From Candidatus Homeothermus arabinoxylanisolvens (lineage in GTDB: Bacteria > Bacteroidota > Bacteroidia > Bacteroidales > Muribaculaceae), in NCBI GenBank assembly GCA_001689405.1, contig LUJO01000045.1, positions 1-46,225 of the forward strand: a stretch of DNA of 46,225 nt, read 5' to 3'. Positions 26,066 to 34,445 of this stretch are shown here, piece by piece (positions within the stretch are counted from its first letter, which is position 1; each line of letters begins with the position of its first letter). Made by a program: the position numbers and the translations under genes. The notes beneath the pieces are model-generated. The model saw nothing but the letters and a program-made list of their open reading frames with translations, was not told the origin of the DNA and did not search any database.

Positions 26066-26104
26066 CATGGGCAGCCAATGCATGGCCGCCCATGCCGTTT
26101 TTTT
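26066..26104 (+). terminator. Rho-independent terminator of the small gene
   Basis: CATGGGC-A-GCC (26066-26076) pairs with GGC-C-GCCCATG (26084-26094) around a 7-nt loop with one A/C mismatch, followed by CCG and seven T's. It begins 5 nt after the small gene's stop. Confidence 0.85.
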
Positions 26105-26115
26105 GCTGTTGCCTG

Positions 26116-27111
26116 TTATTTCGGGCTGTATTCTGAATTGACGAGGGTGTTGCGCGAGTTATAGAAGTCTGATGACAATAATTGCCGGGGGGTGATGTCG
26201 TTGTTGTGTCGCACATAGCTGTCCACTATGCGGTAGCCGATGTATCGGCCTGCACGGCCCGGTACTTCCGGACCAATGACCGATGTGGCGGGAGCCGGTT
26301 TTACAAGACGGTCGGCAATGGCGCGGTCGGTTGAAAAAAGCAATCGTTTCGTTATAAGCGTGTCCCAGATGTCGGCTTCATGCGATTGTATCAGGTCAAG
26401 CTGGGCTTGGTCATATCCGAGTGCGTCGGCAAGACTGAAGTCGGGCATAAGCATCTCTATGGTTTTCAGCAAGGCCCCTTCGTAAAGCATGCGGTTCAAT
26501 GCCGTCGGTTCTTGTCCCGGCATGAACGGATGGCTTCCGGCCAGCATGGCTTCGATTATGTCGTAAGGCATACGCCGGGGAGTCTTTAGCTTTCGCAGGT
26601 AGTTGTCGAAATAGCCGTAGCCTTCATAGTCAGCCCCGAGATAGTGGTTCAGGCCTATGAGCATAATGCTGTCTGACATGATTATCGACTGGTTGTAGGG
26701 CGACACTATGCCATACATGCGCGGCCACAGCAGGTCGGGCATAAGGCGTTTTTTTGCCGCCAACACCTCTCCAAGCACTTTCTCTACCGAGTCATGGCAG
26801 GTGTAGCGCGACATGATGTCGGGAGTAAACACTTTTACCGCTCTTCCCTGCGCGTAAGCGTTGACTTCGGAGTCGGCCGGCACCGAAGCGTCCGGTAACA
26901 ATAATGGCAGTACCTGTGCAAACGAGTCGCGGAAGGCGATTCGTTCGGCGCTGTCCATGTCAGGATACCTGAATGCCTCAAGGTCGAAGCGTGTAATGCT
27001 TACCTCTTCGTCATATGATGCGTCATGTCCGGGCCTTGCGCACGAGCACAGTAGCGTGAGCAACACGGCCATAAGCATATTGCCGTACCGTATGTCGTTA
27101 TTATCTTTCAT
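26116..27111 (-). CDS. GldB-like lipoprotein
   Basis: This 331-residue protein has a lipoprotein signal (LMAVLLTLLCSC, lipidated Cys near residue 25) and resembles GldB, a lipoprotein family found across Bacteroidetes. Supporting segments are SITRFDLEAFRYPD after the lipobox, YGIVSPYNQSIIMSDSIMLIGLNHYLGADYEGYGYFDNYLR and YEGALLKTIEMLMPD. The SPYNQ and LNHYLG segments recall a zinc-metallopeptidase-like domain without an obvious HExxH. In gliding relatives GldB is needed for motility, but most gut Bacteroidales do not glide, so its role here is unclear. Confidence 0.8.
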   Translation of the reverse strand: MKDNNDIRYGNMLMAVLLTLLCSCARPGHDASYDEEVSITRFDLEAFRYPDMDSAERIAFRDSFAQVLPLLLPDASVPADSEVNAYAQGRAVKVFTPDIMSRYTCHDSVEKVLGEVLAAKKRLMPDLLWPRMYGIVSPYNQSIIMSDSIMLIGLNHYLGADYEGYGYFDNYLRKLKTPRRMPYDIIEAMLAGSHPFMPGQEPTALNRMLYEGALLKTIEMLMPDFSLADALGYDQAQLDLIQSHEADIWDTLITKRLLFSTDRAIADRLVKPAPATSVIGPEVPGRAGRYIGYRIVDSYVRHNNDITPRQLLSSDFYNSRNTLVNSEYSPK

Positions 27112-27208
27112 TGTGCAAAAGCAGTCTGTTTTGTACCTTACGTTTTAAAAAGTTGTTTAAAACATCCGATTTTTTATTCCATATGGGTAAAAAGTGATGT
27201 TTCATCGA

Positions 27209-27216
27209 CAAAATTA
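27209..27216 (-). promoter_or_regulatory. gldB-like gene promoter -7 box
   Basis: TAATTTTG on the minus strand matches TAnnTTTG; leader about 90 nt. It lies 13 nt from a divergent box for the amidase gene. Confidence 0.5.
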
Positions 27217-27229
27217 CCTGCTAATTTCG

Positions 27230-27237
27230 TAATTTTG
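27230..27237 (+). promoter_or_regulatory. Amidase-MCE operon promoter -7 box
   Basis: TAATTTTG matches TAnnTTTG, with the predicted start near 27244. An in-frame TTG at 27235 falls inside the box, so the ATG at 27256 is the likely start codon, with a leader of about 12 nt. Confidence 0.6.
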
Positions 27238-27255
27238 CACTATATTAAAGAAAAT

Positions 27256-28368
27256 ATGGGCCGATTGTTCCAAATCTTATTTATTTTTGTGGCTTTGACA
27301 TGTCAGTATACCGGTGCGGAGGCAAAGAATTTTGTCTTGGTTATCGATGCAGGCCACGGAGGCCATGACTATGGAGCCGTCGGCGACAAGACCAACGAGA
27401 AATCGATAAATCTCGGTGTGGCCCTTAAGCTGGGCAAGCTCGTAAAGCAGCATCATAAAGATGTAAAAGTAGTATACACACGCGACGGCGACTATTTCAA
27501 GACTCTTCAGCAGCGGGCCGAGATAGCCAACAAGGCCTCCGGCGACCTCTTTATATCGATACATACCAACTCGGTCGACAAAAGAAACAAGAATCGCCGC
27601 CGAATCAAAGGTACGGCCACCTATACTCTCGGACTCCACCGCAGTGCCGAGAACCTTGATGTGGCCAAGCGCGAAAATGCCGTCATGATGCTTGAGGATG
27701 ACTTTACGGCTACTTATCAGGGCTTTGACCCTAATTCCACCGAGTCATATATAATATTTGAGCTTAGCCAGAACAAGCACATGGACCAGAGCATCGACTT
27801 TGCGAGCAAGGTGCAGTCAGAGATGGTGTCGACGGCCGGACGTCAGGACAATGGTGTCAGACAGGCCGGTTTTTGGGTGCTTGCCAAGACCGGAATGCCC
27901 GCCGTGCTTGTTGAACTGGACTTCATATGCAATCCGGTGTCGGAGCAGTTTCTTGGTTCGGAAAAGGGGCAGACAAAATTTGCCAAGGCCATATATAATG
28001 CTTTTACGTCGTATAAGACGGCCTATGACCATAGCTCGGGCGGAAAGCCCGTTGATGTCGATGACGCTCCCGTATTGACCGGTGACGACTCCGATGAAGA
28101 TAACGACATGCCCGACGATACGGCCGACAATGAAGGCGAACTGCGCTATAAGATACAGATACTCGCTTCCGACGTGAAGCTGAAGCCGGGGTCGTCGCAA
28201 TTCAAGGGTCTGAAGAATGTCGACAACTATTATGACGGTGGATTGTATAAATATACGGTGGGCGACTATACTTCTCTTGACGAGGCCCAGAAGGAGCTCA
28301 AAAAAGTAAGGTCCAAGCACCGCGAAGCATTTGTAATAACCATGCGCGGCGGAAAGCGCGTAAAATGA
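27256..28368 (+). CDS. N-acetylmuramoyl-L-alanine amidase (AmiC type)
   Basis: This 370-residue enzyme cleaves the amide bond between muramic acid and the stem peptide of peptidoglycan. A signal peptide (about 1-23) precedes an Amidase_3 domain with zinc-binding motifs VIDAGHGGHDYGAVG (His in GHGG), the catalytic stretch NEKSINLGVALKLG (Glu) and FISIHTNSVD (His), and ends with PAVLVELDFICNP (Glu). An acidic linker is followed by a C-terminal domain (about 295-370, LRYKIQILASDVKL...) resembling SPOR, which binds denuded glycan at division sites. It heads an operon with the MCE gene 30 nt downstream. Confidence 0.93.
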   Translation: MGRLFQILFIFVALTCQYTGAEAKNFVLVIDAGHGGHDYGAVGDKTNEKSINLGVALKLGKLVKQHHKDVKVVYTRDGDYFKTLQQRAEIANKASGDLFISIHTNSVDKRNKNRRRIKGTATYTLGLHRSAENLDVAKRENAVMMLEDDFTATYQGFDPNSTESYIIFELSQNKHMDQSIDFASKVQSEMVSTAGRQDNGVRQAGFWVLAKTGMPAVLVELDFICNPVSEQFLGSEKGQTKFAKAIYNAFTSYKTAYDHSSGGKPVDVDDAPVLTGDDSDEDNDMPDDTADNEGELRYKIQILASDVKLKPGSSQFKGLKNVDNYYDGGLYKYTVGDYTSLDEAQKELKKVRSKHREAFVITMRGGKRVK

Positions 28369-28398
28369 CATAAAATACTTTAACGACAGATTATAATT

Positions 28399-29298
28399 AT
28401 GAAACGATACTCTAAAGAATTGATCATAGGACTTTCGGTACTGATAGCGGCCTTGGTGCTTTTTTTCGGCATCGATTATCTTAAGGGCATCAATGTATTC
28501 AAGGCATCCAATTATTATTATGTGTCATATACCGACGTGAACGGGCTCTCGGTTTCGGCACCGGTGACTCTTAACGGCTTCAAGGTCGGTCAGGTCCGCG
28601 ACATAACGTACGAGTACGACAATCCCGGGCATGTGTTGGTGGAGCTTGCTCTTGACCATAAACTGAAGGTGCCGGCCGGAAGCGAGGCTGTGATCAGCAA
28701 TGACATACTCGGTACGTCGACCGTGGTATTGAAATTCTCTTCTGCCGCCGAGCATCATGACATCGGTGACAAACTCATCGGCGTTACCGAACCGTCGATG
28801 GTCGACGGACTCGCGGATGCTCTCAAGCCGGCGGCCACGTCCATACTGCCTAAGGTGGATTCGTTGCTGACATCGGTCAATGCTCTTGTAAGCGACTCGG
28901 CGCTTATAAGGTCGGTCAAGCGGCTCGACGCCATAACGGCGAGTCTTCAGGCCACTACCGTATATCTTAACCGCACTCTCGCCACTATGCCGAAGACCAT
29001 GTCGACTGTCGACGGGGTGGCCTCCAATCTTGACTCTATAACCCGCGACCTTGCCGTGGTGTCGGAAGATCTTAAACGCATGCCGCTGAAGGAGACCATG
29101 GATAATGTCAATTCCATAACCTCAAACGTCAACGAGGTCACCGGTCAGCTTACAAGGACCGACAATACTCTCGGACTTTTGTTGAATGACCGTGCGCTCT
29201 ACGACCGCATCGACGGCATAACACTCGGTATTGACTCCATACTCGGCGACTTTCAGAAAAATCCCAAACGTTACATTCCGCCGATAAAGGTATTTTGA
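28399..29298 (+). CDS. MCE-domain (MlaD-like) lipid transport protein
   Basis: This 299-residue protein has one N-terminal membrane helix (about 7-25) and an MCE domain (about 37-115: YYYVSYTDVNGLSVSAPVTLNGFKVGQV...). The rest is helical with repeated Asp/Ser/Thr-rich heptad-like segments, as in the coiled stalk of MlaD relatives. MCE proteins form hexamers that carry phospholipids between inner and outer membranes. The usual partner MlaE permease and MlaF ATPase genes are not in this window. It follows the amidase gene by 30 nt. Confidence 0.92.
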   Translation: MKRYSKELIIGLSVLIAALVLFFGIDYLKGINVFKASNYYYVSYTDVNGLSVSAPVTLNGFKVGQVRDITYEYDNPGHVLVELALDHKLKVPAGSEAVISNDILGTSTVVLKFSSAAEHHDIGDKLIGVTEPSMVDGLADALKPAATSILPKVDSLLTSVNALVSDSALIRSVKRLDAITASLQATTVYLNRTLATMPKTMSTVDGVASNLDSITRDLAVVSEDLKRMPLKETMDNVNSITSNVNEVTGQLTRTDNTLGLLLNDRALYDRIDGITLGIDSILGDFQKNPKRYIPPIKVF

Positions 29299-29313
29299 CA
29301 TCGGTTTTTTGTT

Positions 29314-29332
29314 ATTTAGACCGGTTCTAAAT
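29314..29332. promoter_or_regulatory. Palindrome between the MCE gene and dnaA
   Basis: ATTTAGA-CCGGT-TCTAAAT is a perfect 7-bp dyad with a 5-nt spacer, starting 16 nt after the MCE stop. It could be an operator or part of a weak terminator; no T run follows. Confidence 0.35.
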
Positions 29333-29574
29333 AGTTGATAACTTTTTCGGTGGTTTGTTCCACACCTTACATATGGCGCATCTCTGACTGATACAGGGGT
29401 TTCACAGAAAATGCCGGCATGACGCGATGATATTGACGTCGGAGTTAATCGGCTGACAGATAGTGAAGTGGCGAATTGTCGCACTCCTTTTGCGGCGTAA
29501 AAGTTAGTGCGTTCATAATCGGCTGAAAGACAGATGGGTTGTAATATGATTATAAAATCCAAATATTTTTTGCA

Positions 29575-29605
29575 TTGTTTTTCAGAAAAAAGTTGGGGAA
29601 ATTTG
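29575..29605 (+). promoter_or_regulatory. dnaA: Possible dnaA promoter
   Basis: TTG (29575-29577), 20 nt, then GAAATTTG (29598-29605), one mismatch from TAnnTTTG. A start near 29612 would give a leader of about 27 nt. Confidence 0.35.
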
Positions 29606-29638
29606 CATGTACTAAGCAATGCCTAATTTACAGACTTC

Positions 29639-31021
29639 ATGAACGAACCTCAACAAGAGCTATGGGAGAAGTGTCTGAAAAAAATACAGGACAACCTCCC
29701 GGCCGCTCAATTTGACGCATGGTTTAAGCCTATTACATCTCTGAGTTTCGACGGTACGAAACTCCGGCTTAAAGTGCCTACATTTTTCTTCGTCGAGCAG
29801 CTCGAAGAGCGCTATGCCCGATTGTTTTTCTTTGCGCTTCGCCATGTCTACGGCAAGGACGTAAAGCTTGAGTATGTATACAATCAGGTAGGTGCCGACC
29901 CGCAGTCGTCGGTAACCATCAACAGTGCCAAACCCAGCGTGGCGGTAAAGCCCCATGTCGGCAATCCTTTCGTGACCGATGTAGTTGAAGAGTTCGATTC
30001 ACGTCTAAACCCCAAAAACACTTTTGAAAACTATTGTGCGAGCCCGTCCAACAAGATAGCCCGCTCGATAGGCATGGCCATTGCTTCCGACCCCAAGTGC
30101 AAGACGTTTAACCCCATGTTTGTTTTCGGTCCTACCGGAGTGGGAAAGACCCACCTCATACAGGCCATAGGCATAGGCATAAAGGAGCGTGACGAGTCGG
30201 CACGTGTGCTTTATCTGTCGGCACGGCTTTTTGAGAACCAGTACACCGCAGCTTCTACGGCCACTCCGAGCAGGGTCAATGAGTTCATCAATTTCTATCA
30301 GTCGATCGATGTGCTTATTATCGATGACATTCAGGACCTGATGCACAAACCGAAGACACAGAACGCTTTTTTCCACATATTCAACCATCTGCACCATAAC
30401 CAGAGGCAGATAATAATGTCGAGCGATTGTGCGCCGGCCGATATGAAGGATATGCACGAGCGTCTGCTGTCGAGGTTCAAGTCGGGTATGACCGTCGAAC
30501 TTGAAAAACCCGATATCGACTTGCGGCGTGAGGTGCTCGCGCGCAAGGCCGCTCAGGACGGTCTTGACATTCCCGACGAAGTGCTTGAGTACATAGCCGC
30601 CAATGTCACCGACAGCATTCGTGAGCTTGAGGGCATAATGGTGTCGCTTCTAGCGCATGCCACGATACTTAACTGCAAGGTAACCATCGATCTGGCCCGC
30701 ACGGTGCTCGGCAATGCCGTCAAGGTTCATAAGAAGCCCGTGAACTTCGAGATGATAACCCAGTGTGTCAGCGATTACTATCACATAGATCCCGATGCCA
30801 TATTTGCCAAGTGCCGTAAGCGCGAGATTTCCGATGCCCGTCAGATGGTGATGTTTCTCGCCCGGCGCGATGCCAAGATGCCGGTGACCGCCATAGGCAC
30901 GCGTCTGTCGCGCAGCCATGCCACTGTGCTTCATGCGTGCCGTAATATCGAAGAGCGCCTGTCGATGGAGACCGCTCTTCGTGATGACCTGTCAAAGCTC
31001 GAAGCCATGATAAAAGGCTGA
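29639..31021 (+). CDS. dnaA: Chromosomal replication initiator protein DnaA
   Basis: This 460-residue protein binds DnaA boxes and melts the replication origin. Domain I (about 1-90, LWEKCLKKIQDNLPAAQFDAWFKPI) is followed by a short linker, the AAA+ domain with Walker A GPTGVGKTH (about 164-172) and Walker B VLIIDDIQDL, the sensor region RLLSRFKSGMTVELEKPD, and the domain IV helix-turn-helix whose signature is LSRSHATVLHACRNI (about 424-438). Length is typical. It is monocistronic, closed by a perfect terminator at 31053-31079. Confidence 0.98.
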   Translation: MNEPQQELWEKCLKKIQDNLPAAQFDAWFKPITSLSFDGTKLRLKVPTFFFVEQLEERYARLFFFALRHVYGKDVKLEYVYNQVGADPQSSVTINSAKPSVAVKPHVGNPFVTDVVEEFDSRLNPKNTFENYCASPSNKIARSIGMAIASDPKCKTFNPMFVFGPTGVGKTHLIQAIGIGIKERDESARVLYLSARLFENQYTAASTATPSRVNEFINFYQSIDVLIIDDIQDLMHKPKTQNAFFHIFNHLHHNQRQIIMSSDCAPADMKDMHERLLSRFKSGMTVELEKPDIDLRREVLARKAAQDGLDIPDEVLEYIAANVTDSIRELEGIMVSLLAHATILNCKVTIDLARTVLGNAVKVHKKPVNFEMITQCVSDYYHIDPDAIFAKCRKREISDARQMVMFLARRDAKMPVTAIGTRLSRSHATVLHACRNIEERLSMETALRDDLSKLEAMIKG

Positions 31022-31052
31022 CATGACCCGTACAGCCTGTCTGTAGATATAG

Positions 31053-31079
31053 GCGGATGCCGGCGGCATCCGCTTTTTT
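31053..31079 (+). terminator. dnaA terminator
   Basis: GCGGATGCC (31053-31061), GGC loop, GGCATCCGC (31065-31073), then six T's. A perfect 9-bp stem 32 nt after the dnaA stop. Confidence 0.9.
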
Positions 31080-31139
31080 ATATCCGTATATTATGGTTGT
31101 TTAACATTGGTGTGCTTAGTTGTTGCCCATATGCGGTGC

Positions 31140-31147
31140 TACATTTG
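31140..31147 (+). promoter_or_regulatory. Promoter -7 box of the 82-residue gene
   Basis: TACATTTG matches TAnnTTTG, 26 nt before the ATG at 31174. Confidence 0.55.
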
Positions 31148-31173
31148 CCATGTAAATTTTAGGCAGATCAGAT

Positions 31174-31422
31174 ATGGGAACTATCAACACAACCGACGTT
31201 ATTTATGCCACGCTCATGCAGCGCGGACGTCAGATAGCAACATTCAGGTTTAGCGGACTCGCTTCGTTCAGCGACATCATCAGCCATGTGCGTCGCGCCA
31301 CCTCGGGATGCATCGGACTTGTCACTCTGCATATGCGCAACCGCAGTCAGGGGTGGAGCCAGAACCGTTCGTTTATCATGTCGCCGGCGCCGTCGGCCCC
31401 TGTCCAGCTTTCGTTATTCTGA
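31174..31422 (+). CDS. 82-residue protein of unknown function
   Basis: This small soluble protein begins MGTINTTDVIYATLMQRGRQ and contains a FRFSGLASFSDIISHVR segment and a basic part (MRNRSQGWSQNRSF). It has no signal peptide, membrane helix or cysteine pair. It has its own promoter box after the dnaA terminator and is followed by the M16 peptidase with another promoter, so it is monocistronic. I do not recognise the family; the compact alpha/beta pattern and codon use like its neighbours support a real gene. Confidence 0.65.
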   Translation: MGTINTTDVIYATLMQRGRQIATFRFSGLASFSDIISHVRRATSGCIGLVTLHMRNRSQGWSQNRSFIMSPAPSAPVQLSLF

Positions 31423-31487
31423 CGAAATATCTTTTGAGTACAAGCGTATTACTTCTGTGTGATGTGGCTATTATTGAAAAGTTTTAT

Positions 31488-31495
31488 TAAATTTG
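31488..31495 (+). promoter_or_regulatory. M16 peptidase promoter -7 box
   Basis: TAAATTTG matches TAnnTTTG; leader of about 42 nt to the ATG at 31544. Confidence 0.6.
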
Positions 31496-31543
31496 TGCCC
31501 GTATAGCCAAAACTATACATAAGAATCATAGTCATATTTAACA

Positions 31544-34366
31544 ATGAGAAAGTATTTTAATCGATTGCTGCTGCTTTTGGTTTTGATGGTAGCGGCGTCT
31601 GTGCCTGTCATGGCACAGCAGATGCCCCCGATTCCGGTCGATCCGAACGTGAGGATAGGGCGTCTTGACAATGGCCTGACGTATTACATCCGTCACAATG
31701 AGTATCCTAAGAATCAGGCCGACTATTACATCGCACAGAAAGTAGGGTCAATTCTTGAAGAAGACAATCAGCGCGGACTCGCTCACTTCCTTGAACACAT
31801 GTGTTTCAACGGTACCAAGAACTTCCCCGGCAACGAGATTGTGTCGTGGCTTGAGACCGTGGGCGTGAAATTCGGCCGCAACCTTAATGCCTACACCTCT
31901 GTCGACGAGACTGTATATAATATATGTGAAGTGCCCACCGCCCGCGAGTCGGTGCAGGACTCTTGTCTGCTTATACTGCATGACTGGGCCGACGGACTTC
32001 TGCTCGACGGCGAGGAGATTGACAAAGAGCGCGCCGTGATTCATGAAGAGTGGCGCAGCACCAATGTAGGCCAGCAGCGCATACTTGAGGCTCTGCTGCC
32101 TGTGATGTATCCTGACAGCAAGTATGCCTACCGTCTGCCTATCGGCACTATGGAGGTTGTCGACAACTTCCCCCATCAGGCTCTGCGTGACTATTACGAG
32201 ACATGGTACCGTCCCGACCAGCAGGGCATCATCGTGGTAGGTGACATAGATGTCGACCGCATCGAGGCAAAGATAAAAGAGATATTCTCTGACATAAAGA
32301 TGCCTGAAAACCCGAAAGAGCGCAAGTACTTCCCCGTCGGCGACAACAAGGAACCTATCTTTGCCATAGGCAAGGACAAGGAGCAGGACCTTGCCATTGT
32401 GCAGATAATGTTCCGCAGCGATATCCGTCCCGACTCACTGAAAGGCAATCTTGACTATCTTGTGGAGCTTTATGCCATAGACATGATCGAGAGCATGCTC
32501 CGTGCGCGCTTCAATGACATGATGTCGAAGCCCGATGCGCCGTTTGCCATGGCTTCGGCCAATGACGGCGATCTGCTTGCCAAGACCAAAGATGCTTTCA
32601 ATCTTTTGGGTATACCCAAAGGCAATGACCTGATGCCTACGTTTGAGGCTATATATCGCGAGGGCCTGCGTGCACAGAGAGGCGGCTTCACGGCTTCGGA
32701 ATACGGACGTGCTCGCAGCGAATATCTGTCGCAGCTTGAGAACCGTTATAAGAACCGCAACTCGGCTACCTCCACTTCGCTGGTGCAGGGCTATGTGCGC
32801 AACTTTATCGACAACGAACCCATACCCGGCATAGAAAACGAGTATCAGATAATGAGCATGCTTGCCAACCAGATACCCGTTGAGGCTCTTAATATGGCAA
32901 TGGCTGAGCTTATGCCCGACAGCAACGTTGTGGTGTTGGCCATGTTGCCTGACAACGGCGAGTTTGTCATTCCTACCGAGGCACAGCTTGCCGAGGCCAT
33001 GAAGAAAGTCGCCGCTGAAAACATCGAGGCCTATGTCGACGATGTGAAGAGCGAGCCGCTCATCGCCAATCTGCCCAAGCCCGGCACAATCGTGAGCACC
33101 GCTGACGACAAAGAATTCGGCGCTATTGTATGGACACTCTCCAACGGCGCTAAAGTCGTTGTCAAGCACACTGACTTCAAGGATGACGAAGTTATATTCG
33201 GAGCTGTCGCCAAGGGCGGCACATCGGGTTATGGAAGCGAGTATGATCTTGACCTGCGTTATCTGCCCGTGGCGCTGACCTCTACAGGACTCGGAAGCTA
33301 CACCTCTGCCGACCTCCAGAAGTATATGGCCGGAAAGCAGGCGTCGGTCAACGTGAGTCTGTCAGACTATGACCGTTCGCTTTCGGGAAGAGCCGTGCCC
33401 AAAGATATACCCACTCTTATGGAGCTTATCTACATGACCTTTACAGGCTTCAACCTTGATGCGGCTGAATTTGAGGCCACTCAGAACCTGTATACGGGCT
33501 ACTATCAGAATCAGGAGGCTAATCCGCAGTTCCAGTTCTCGAAACGCCTCATGGAAGCGCTTCAGAACTCGCCGCGCCACTACGCTCTCGATGTCAACAC
33601 AATCAAGAACGCCAACCGCGACAACATACTCAATATCGTCAAGTCTCAGCTTGCCAATGCCGGTGAGTACACATTCTACTTCGTAGGCAATGTCGATGTA
33701 GAGGCCCTCAAGCCGCTGGTAGAGCAGTATATAGCCTCGATACCCGGGAAGGCTGTCGCCGACAAGAAGATAACCACTGTCGGCCTTGGTCTTAAGACCG
33801 GTTCGGCTACAGAGCAGGTGACTCAGAAGATGGATACCCCGCAGACATTTGCGGCTGTCATAGCATGCGCCGAAATGCCTTACTCGTCAAAGAACCATAA
33901 ACTGGCTTCTATGGCCGCACAGATACTTTCGGCACGTCTCGTGAAGATTGTACGTGAGGACGAAGGCGCGGTTTACTCAATCAATGCCAGCGGCGCTCTG
34001 TCACGTATCGGCGACACCGGCTACAACGCCGTTATCGAATCGGTATTCCCGATGAAGCCCGAGATGAAAGACAAGGTTCTTGAGATTATAGCCGGACAGT
34101 TTGACGACATGACATCCAATATTACAGCCGAGGAGCTTAACAAGGTCAAGGAGTATATGGTTAAGGATGCCACCGCCAACCTTAAGAAGAATACCGCATG
34201 GGAAGGCGCGATGGAGGGATATGCCATTCTGCCTGTGAATACTTTCACCAATGCGGTCGATGAAATCAACGCCATCACTCCCGATGACGTGAAAGCCTAC
34301 ATGAAGGAGTTCATGAAGCAGAACAACTACCGCGTATTTATAATGGATCCGGAAGTTGCCAAGTAA
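31544..34366 (+). CDS. Exported M16-family zinc metallopeptidase
   Basis: This 940-residue protein has a signal peptide (about 1-24, cut after VMAQ or just before) and a pair of M16 halves. The inverted zinc motif HxxEH is HFLEH at 81-85, with the downstream glutamate in the helix around NICEVPTARES. The second half (about 500-940) is the non-catalytic partner domain. The single-chain, two-lobe layout fits pitrilysin/insulinase-like periplasmic peptidases of Bacteroidales that degrade peptides inside a closed chamber. It is monocistronic with its own promoter and a strong terminator. Confidence 0.95.
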   Translation: MRKYFNRLLLLLVLMVAASVPVMAQQMPPIPVDPNVRIGRLDNGLTYYIRHNEYPKNQADYYIAQKVGSILEEDNQRGLAHFLEHMCFNGTKNFPGNEIVSWLETVGVKFGRNLNAYTSVDETVYNICEVPTARESVQDSCLLILHDWADGLLLDGEEIDKERAVIHEEWRSTNVGQQRILEALLPVMYPDSKYAYRLPIGTMEVVDNFPHQALRDYYETWYRPDQQGIIVVGDIDVDRIEAKIKEIFSDIKMPENPKERKYFPVGDNKEPIFAIGKDKEQDLAIVQIMFRSDIRPDSLKGNLDYLVELYAIDMIESMLRARFNDMMSKPDAPFAMASANDGDLLAKTKDAFNLLGIPKGNDLMPTFEAIYREGLRAQRGGFTASEYGRARSEYLSQLENRYKNRNSATSTSLVQGYVRNFIDNEPIPGIENEYQIMSMLANQIPVEALNMAMAELMPDSNVVVLAMLPDNGEFVIPTEAQLAEAMKKVAAENIEAYVDDVKSEPLIANLPKPGTIVSTADDKEFGAIVWTLSNGAKVVVKHTDFKDDEVIFGAVAKGGTSGYGSEYDLDLRYLPVALTSTGLGSYTSADLQKYMAGKQASVNVSLSDYDRSLSGRAVPKDIPTLMELIYMTFTGFNLDAAEFEATQNLYTGYYQNQEANPQFQFSKRLMEALQNSPRHYALDVNTIKNANRDNILNIVKSQLANAGEYTFYFVGNVDVEALKPLVEQYIASIPGKAVADKKITTVGLGLKTGSATEQVTQKMDTPQTFAAVIACAEMPYSSKNHKLASMAAQILSARLVKIVREDEGAVYSINASGALSRIGDTGYNAVIESVFPMKPEMKDKVLEIIAGQFDDMTSNITAEELNKVKEYMVKDATANLKKNTAWEGAMEGYAILPVNTFTNAVDEINAITPDDVKAYMKEFMKQNNYRVFIMDPEVAK

Positions 34367-34388
34367 AACCGTATAAGAACCCATATGA

Positions 34389-34422
34389 AAAGAGCGGCAC
34401 GTTGAATTGCGTGCCGCTCTTT
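34389..34422. terminator. Bidirectional terminator, M16 peptidase / nitroreductase
   Basis: A perfect 13-bp stem: AAAGAGCGGCACG (34389-34401) and CGTGCCGCTCTTT (34410-34422) with an 8-nt loop. It lies between two convergent genes and has A and T runs on its two sides. Confidence 0.9.
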
Positions 34423-34445
34423 CTGATTCATACCGTGTGCGGGTC

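Larger units (their letters stand above)
29299..29638. other. Region upstream of dnaA
   Basis: A 340-nt gap without a gene. It contains a 7-bp inverted repeat at 29314-29332 (ATTTAGA, CCGGT, TCTAAAT), two copies of TAATCGGCTGA at 29446-29456 and 29516-29526, and a possible promoter next to dnaA. No cluster of TTATCCACA boxes was seen, so an origin is not claimed. Confidence 0.6.

Noticed and set aside
29299..29638. Chromosomal origin (oriC) next to dnaA
   Set aside because: No cluster of TTATCCACA boxes; dnaA location alone is not evidence in this phylum.
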